DNA from: Tabrizicola sp.
GTDB taxonomy: Bacteria > Pseudomonadota > Alphaproteobacteria > Rhodobacterales > Rhodobacteraceae
Assembly (NCBI RefSeq): GCF_016793705.1
Contig: NZ_JAEULO010000045.1
Location: 1 to 64,000 of the forward strand
DNA length: 64,000 bases
Reading direction: 5' to 3'
Of the stretch, positions 60,082 through 64,000 are shown one piece after another (positions within the stretch are counted from its first letter, which is position 1; every line of letters begins with the position of its first letter). Position numbers and translations under genes: made by a program. The notes below the pieces were generated by a model, which did no database searches, was not told where the DNA came from, and saw only the letters and a list, made by a program, of their open reading frames with translations.

Positions 60082-61704
60082 ATGACCCGCGACCGCCTCT
60101 TCCTCTTCGACACCACGCTGCGCGACGGCCAGCAGACCCAGGGCGTCCAGTTCTCCACCGCCGAGAAGGCCCAGATCGCCCGCGCCCTCGACCGGCTGGG
60201 CGTGGACTACATCGAGGGCGGCTGGCCCGGCGCGAACCCGACCGACAGCGACTTCTTCGCCGCCCCCCCGGAGACGAAAGCCACCCTCACCGCCTTCGGC
60301 ATGACCCGCCGGGTGGGAAGATCCGCCGAGAATGACGACGTCCTCGCCGCCGTCCTGAACGCAGGCACCTCCGCCGTCTGTCTGGTCGGCAAGACCCACG
60401 AATTCCACGTCACCACCGCCCTGAACGTCGCCCTCGACGAGAACCGCGAGGCCATCGCCAGTTCCATCCGCCACCTCGTCGCGAGGGGACGCGAAGCCCT
60501 GTTCGATGCCGAGCATTTCTTCGACGGCTACCGCGCCAACCCCGGCTACGCCCTCTCCTGCCTGAAGGCCGCCCTCGACGCCGGTGCCCGCTGGGTCGTC
60601 CTCTGCGACACCAACGGCGGCACACTGCCCGCCGAGGTCGGCCGCGTCACCGCAGAGGTGATCGCTTCCGGCATCCCCGGCGACCGGCTTGGCATCCACT
60701 GCCACGACGACACCGGCAATGCGGTGGCGAACTCGCTGGCGGCGGTCGAGGCAGGCGCCCGGCAGATCCAGGGCACGCTCAACGGCCTCGGCGAGCGCTG
60801 CGGCAATGCCAACCTGACGACGCTGATCCCGACGCTCCTCCTCAAGGAGCCCTACGCCAGCCGCTTCGACACCGGCGTCACCCGCGAGGCTCTGGCGGGG
60901 CTTTTGAAGACCAGCCGGATGCTCGACGACATCCTGAACCGCGTCCCCCTGCGCAGCGCGCCTTATGTCGGGGCCTCAGCCTTCGCCCACAAGGCGGGGC
61001 TCCATGCCAGCGCGATCCTGAAGGACCCGACGACCTACGAGCATATCGCCCCGGCCCTCGTCGGCAACGAGCGGGTCATCCCGATGTCGAACCAGGCGGG
61101 ACAGTCGAACCTGCGCGCGCGGCTCGAGGCGGCGGGGATCGCGGTCGATCCGAAGGACGCCCGCCTCGGCCGGATCATCGAGGTGATCAAGGAACGCGAG
61201 GATCAGGGCTATGCCTATGACGGCGCGCAGGCGTCGTTCGAGCTGGTCGCGCGGCGCGAGCTGGGCCTCTGCCCGGAATTCTTCGAGGTCAAGCGCTACC
61301 GCGTCACGGTGGAGCGGCGGAAGAACAAGTACGATCGGATGATCTCGCTTTCCGAAGCGGTGGTGGTGGTGAAGATCGGCGAGCAGAAGATGATGTCTGT
61401 CTCGGACAGCATGGACGAGGCAGGCAGCGACCGCGGCCCGGTGAACGCATTGTCGAAGGCGCTGGCCAAGGACCTTGGGCCCTATCAGGCCTGCATCGAC
61501 GACATGAAGCTGGTGGACTTCAAGGTCCGCATCACCAATGGCGGGACCGAGGCGGTGACGCGGGTCATCATCGACAGCGAGGACGGCCAGGGCCGCCGCT
61601 GGTCGACGGTGGGGGTCAGCGCGAACATCGTCGACGCAAGCTTCGAGGCGCTGCTCGATGCGATCCAGTGGAAGCTGATCCGCGACATCGGAGCGCCGAA
61701 GTGA
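60082..61704 (+). CDS. cimA: (R)-citramalate synthase
   Basis: 540 residues from the ATG at 60082. HMGL-like TIM barrel with FDTTLRDGQQTQGVQFS, the metal-binding GIHCHDDTGNAVANSLAAV and GTLNGLGERCGNANL, and a C-terminal LeuA-type regulatory domain (SFEVLVRR-like region and the Gly/Thr-rich end). CimA condenses pyruvate and acetyl-CoA to citramalate for isoleucine synthesis; the TTLRDGQQTQGVQ opening separates it from isopropylmalate and homocitrate synthases. No clear ribosome-binding sequence except GGACA inside the adjacent palindrome. Its stop overlaps the next start. Confidence 0.93.
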   Translation: MTRDRLFLFDTTLRDGQQTQGVQFSTAEKAQIARALDRLGVDYIEGGWPGANPTDSDFFAAPPETKATLTAFGMTRRVGRSAENDDVLAAVLNAGTSAVCLVGKTHEFHVTTALNVALDENREAIASSIRHLVARGREALFDAEHFFDGYRANPGYALSCLKAALDAGARWVVLCDTNGGTLPAEVGRVTAEVIASGIPGDRLGIHCHDDTGNAVANSLAAVEAGARQIQGTLNGLGERCGNANLTTLIPTLLLKEPYASRFDTGVTREALAGLLKTSRMLDDILNRVPLRSAPYVGASAFAHKAGLHASAILKDPTTYEHIAPALVGNERVIPMSNQAGQSNLRARLEAAGIAVDPKDARLGRIIEVIKEREDQGYAYDGAQASFELVARRELGLCPEFFEVKRYRVTVERRKNKYDRMISLSEAVVVVKIGEQKMMSVSDSMDEAGSDRGPVNALSKALAKDLGPYQACIDDMKLVDFKVRITNGGTEAVTRVIIDSEDGQGRRWSTVGVSANIVDASFEALLDAIQWKLIRDIGAPK

Positions 61705-62453
61705 GCGTTGCCGCCTGCGCGGCGCTGGTGGAACGGGGCGACCCAGACCGGTTCCGCGCGGTGATGGCCGCCCCGGTCGAGGCGCGGGCGCAGCTTTTCC
61801 CGCTTTATGCCTTCAACCTGGAGGTCGCCCGCGCCCCCTGGGTGACGCAGGAGCCGCTGATCGCCGAGATGCGGCTGCAATGGTGGCGCGAGGTGGTGGA
61901 GAACGCCGCGTCGGGGGCGGCAAGGGCGCATGAAGTGGCCGGGCCGCTGCACGAGCTGATCCGGGATTTCGGCCTGCCGGTGGAGGTGCTGGACCGGTTG
62001 ATCGCCGCCCGGCGCTGGGATATTGCCCGCGACCCGCATGAGGGAGCGGAGGGTCTGGCGGACTATCTGGAAGACACCGGCGCCGGGCTGATGTGGTTGG
62101 CGGCCCGGGCTTTGGGCGCACCGGATGCTGCGGAAGCTGCGGTGCGCGCCTATGGCTGGGCCAGCTCGGCGGCTATGTATATACGCGCGGTGCCGGAGTT
62201 GGCGGCGCGAGGGCGGCAGCCTTTGCCAGCGAGCATCTCGGCACAGGACCTTGCGACACGCGGGCTGGATAAGCTGGCCGAAGCGCGGGCCGGACGGAAG
62301 TCCGTGCCGAAGGACGTCGCCCCGGCGCTTCTGGCTGGGTGGCAGACGGAAGCGCTTTTGCGTCAGGTGGTTGCCGGGCGATCCTCACCCGAATTGTCCG
62401 AGGCGCGGAAGCGCTGGGGCTTAATGTGGCAGGCCGTCACGGGGCGCTGGTAG
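61701..62453 (+). CDS. Squalene/phytoene synthase family protein
   Basis: 250 residues from a GTG at 61701 overlapping the cimA stop (GTGA). It contains a phytoene-synthase-type core: QLFPLYAFNLEVARAPWVTQEPLIAEMRLQWWREVVE and WDIARDPHEGAEGLADYLEDTGAGL. The second aspartate-rich motif of true synthases is not obvious, and the protein is short. It resembles the NDUFAF6-like group linked to respiratory complex assembly rather than carotenoid synthesis. No other carotenoid gene is present. Confidence 0.85.
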   Translation: MSVAACAALVERGDPDRFRAVMAAPVEARAQLFPLYAFNLEVARAPWVTQEPLIAEMRLQWWREVVENAASGAARAHEVAGPLHELIRDFGLPVEVLDRLIAARRWDIARDPHEGAEGLADYLEDTGAGLMWLAARALGAPDAAEAAVRAYGWASSAAMYIRAVPELAARGRQPLPASISAQDLATRGLDKLAEARAGRKSVPKDVAPALLAGWQTEALLRQVVAGRSSPELSEARKRWGLMWQAVTGRW

Positions 62454-62526
62454 CGGCGGCTCCTCGTTCGACTTCGTCTTCTCGTCGCCAGCGATGAGCG
62501 CCGGAAATGCGACGAAGAGCGGCCCG

Positions 62527-63732
62527 TCAGACGCGGCGCGCCTCGGGCCGCAGCCAGAGCCAGATCAGCGCGCCGCCGGCCAGCACCAGGAAGGGCAGCA
62601 TGGCGAGGTTCACCATCTGCCACCCGGCCTGAACCGAGCCGCCGGAGCAGTTCATCAGCCCGCCGGAGGAAAAGCTCGCCAGCGTGACGCCGCCGAAGAC
62701 CACGAGGTCGTTCAGGCCCTGCAACCGCCCGCGTTCCTCGGGGCGTTGGGCGGAGGTCAGCATCGTCGTCGCGCCGATGAAGCCGAAGTTCCAGCCGAGG
62801 CCGAGGAGCATCAGCGCGATGAAGAAATTCTCCAGCTGCACCCCGGCCATGGCGACCGCCCCGGCGGCGGCGAGAATGGTCAGGCCGAGGGCGATGATCC
62901 GCTCGGTGCCGAAGCGCGCGATCAGGTGGCCGGTGAAGAACGACGGCGCGTACATTGCCAGGACATGCGCCGTCACGATGTCGGCGGCATTGCCCTTGTC
63001 GAAACCGCAGCCGACGACGGCCAGCGGCGAGGAGGTCATCACGAGGTTCATCAACGCGTAGGAGACGGTGGCGCAGATCATCGCGACCAGGATCACCGGG
63101 GTGCGGATCAACTCGCCCCGGCTGCGACCGAGCGGGCTGCCCACGGCGGCGGGCTTGGGTTTCGGAATGTCGAGGGCGAGAAAGAGGAAGGAGCCGAGAA
63201 TGTTCAGGACGATGACGGTCAGGTAGGAACCGAGGAAGGTCACGGCCATGGCGTCGGCGGTGACTTTCACCAGTTGGGGCCCGACGACGGCGGAGAGCAA
63301 CCCCCCTGCCATGACCCAGCTGATCGCCTTGGGCCGGAAGGCTTCCGAGGCGGTGTCGACGGCAGCGAAGCGGTAGAACCCGTTGGCCGACATATAGACC
63401 CCGGAGAGAAGCGCACCCACGCAGAACAGAAGGAAGCTGCTGGTCGCAAGGCCCCAGGCGCCGATCACCGCGCCTATCGCCCCGCCAGCCGCGCCGAAGA
63501 AGAATCCGGCCCGCCGTCCATAGCGCTGCATGAGGGCCGAAATCGGCGTGGCGGTCAGCATCGAGCCGACCACCATCATCGTCACCGGCAGTGTGGCCCA
63601 GCAGATGTTCGGGGCGAGGCTGGAGCCCGCAAGTCCCGCGATGGTGAAGATCATCGGCAGCTGCGCACCGAGGATCGCCTGGGCGGCGACGAGGACGAGG
63701 ACGTTGCGGCGGGCGGTGGAGTCGCTGGTCAT
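62527..63732 (-). CDS. MFS transporter
   Basis: 401 residues, about twelve hydrophobic helices in two halves with a central loop near 190-210 (SPLGRSRGELIRTP). The intracellular loop signature between helices 2 and 3 reads LMQRYGRRAGFFFGA, and the second-half counterpart GHLIARFGTERI. The substrate is not recognisable. A multidrug or sugar efflux type is possible. Convergent with the phytoene-synthase-like gene. Confidence 0.9.
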   Translation of the reverse strand: MTSDSTARRNVLVLVAAQAILGAQLPMIFTIAGLAGSSLAPNICWATLPVTMMVVGSMLTATPISALMQRYGRRAGFFFGAAGGAIGAVIGAWGLATSSFLLFCVGALLSGVYMSANGFYRFAAVDTASEAFRPKAISWVMAGGLLSAVVGPQLVKVTADAMAVTFLGSYLTVIVLNILGSFLFLALDIPKPKPAAVGSPLGRSRGELIRTPVILVAMICATVSYALMNLVMTSSPLAVVGCGFDKGNAADIVTAHVLAMYAPSFFTGHLIARFGTERIIALGLTILAAAGAVAMAGVQLENFFIALMLLGLGWNFGFIGATTMLTSAQRPEERGRLQGLNDLVVFGGVTLASFSSGGLMNCSGGSVQAGWQMVNLAMLPFLVLAGGALIWLWLRPEARRV

Positions 63733-63781
63733 GCGGCATGGGTAGAACTACCCATCGGGATCGGCAAGCGGAAAGGGCGGT

Positions 63782-63801
63782 TGCCTCCGGCGGGGATATT
63801 T
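63782..63801 (+). repeat. Dispersed 20-mer TGCCTCCGGCGGGGATATTT, copy 3
   Basis: Exact match to the copies at 38212 and 40907. It lies between the divergent MFS and DNA glycosylase genes, ending 13 bases before the glycosylase ATG. The downstream similarity to the other copies is lost after the 20-mer. Confidence 0.8.
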
Positions 63802-63814
63802 GTAGACAGAAAAT

Positions 63815-64000
63815 ATGGTGGGGCGGATCATCACATCGCTGGATTGCGTGGCCGAGGGCGCGAACTGGCTCGCCGGGCGGGAGCCTGCCTTTGCACGGGC
63901 CTTGCCGCTGGTGGGCGACCTGCCTCTCAGGCGCGAGGAGGACGGGTTTGCGGCGCTTCTGCGCGCAATCGTGGGGCAGCAGGTTTCGGTCGCCTCGGCG
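63815..64000 (+). CDS. DNA-3-methyladenine glycosylase 2 family protein (partial, cut by window edge)
   Basis: The first 62 codons are visible: MVGRIITSLDCVAEGANWLA and then DGFAALLRAIVGQQVSVASA. The phrase ALLRAIVGQQVSVASA is the start of the helix-hairpin-helix/AlkA glycosylase core (LLRAIVGQQVS followed by A). It excises alkylated bases. The rest, including the HhH motif and catalytic aspartate, lies beyond the window. Confidence 0.85.
   Translation, partial: MVGRIITSLDCVAEGANWLAGREPAFARALPLVGDLPLRREEDGFAALLRAIVGQQVSVASA

Overview
The window is a GC-rich (mostly about 65%) chromosomal segment of an alphaproteobacterium, most likely of the Rhodobacterales (Paracoccaceae/Roseobacteraceae). 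This rests on the gene content: a class II DAHP synthase, a DUF4167 protein, yicC-gmk, a GlxA-type regulator, paired Hint-domain proteins and a LivKGFHM/dimethylglycine-dehydrogenase-type cluster. Dispersed intergenic repeats fit the same picture. Almost all of it is coding. One tRNA-Leu(CAA) is present; there is no rRNA, no CRISPR array and no intact insertion sequence, only the last codons of an IS30-family transposase at the left edge.

Layout. 1-5.2 kb: housekeeping genes (xthA, an ErpA-type Fe-S carrier, dGTPase, dsbB, a membrane zinc peptidase, tRNA-Leu). 5.6-9.6 kb: two secreted-type Hint proteins, one solitary and one fused to two blocks of RTX calcium-binding repeats. 9.6-19 kb: a leftward cluster of a branched-chain-type ABC transporter (binding protein, two ATPases, two permeases) interrupted by two small exported proteins and followed by an FAD/GcvT demethylating dehydrogenase and a MobA-like nucleotidyltransferase. 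19-27.8 kb: a PQQ-type sugar dehydrogenase, a GlxA regulator, DAHP synthase, a PAS protein, yicC-gmk-gamma carbonic anhydrase and a PhoR-like kinase.

27.8-29.9 kb is the clearest accessory region. It is AT-rich (about 45% GC where sampled) and encodes a two-domain protein of the anti-phage dCTP deaminase (AvcD/DcdV) type, with a 66-codon companion overlapping its stop and a 294-base leader. 29.9-36 kb: nucleoside hydrolase, BNR-repeat protein, small membrane protein, secreted serine protease, ferric-iron binding protein, mazG. 36-41 kb: an amidohydrolase, a class III aminotransferase and an agmatinase, probably a polyamine/amide catabolic regulon; all three promoters carry the same palindrome TTTGATCAAA. 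41-64 kb: prfA-prmC, DUF4167, a VWA protein, a sigma/anti-sigma/fasciclin unit, an ASKHA activase-like protein, CaiB-type CoA transferase, ABC-F ATPase, an outer-membrane barrel, a TPM protein, a PLP decarboxylase, cysS, citramalate synthase, a phytoene-synthase-like protein, an MFS transporter and the start of a DNA-3-methyladenine glycosylase.

Beyond the genes, several repeat or operator families stand out. A 15-bp palindrome TGTCCACNGTGGACA occurs four times, and three of the copies share a further conserved tail. The 20-mer TGCCTCCGGCGGGGATATTT occurs three times. An operator-like GTCGACAT palindrome lies between divergent genes, and twin TTCGAA-centred palindromes follow cysS. The 3' third of cysS has visibly lower GC than the rest of the gene.
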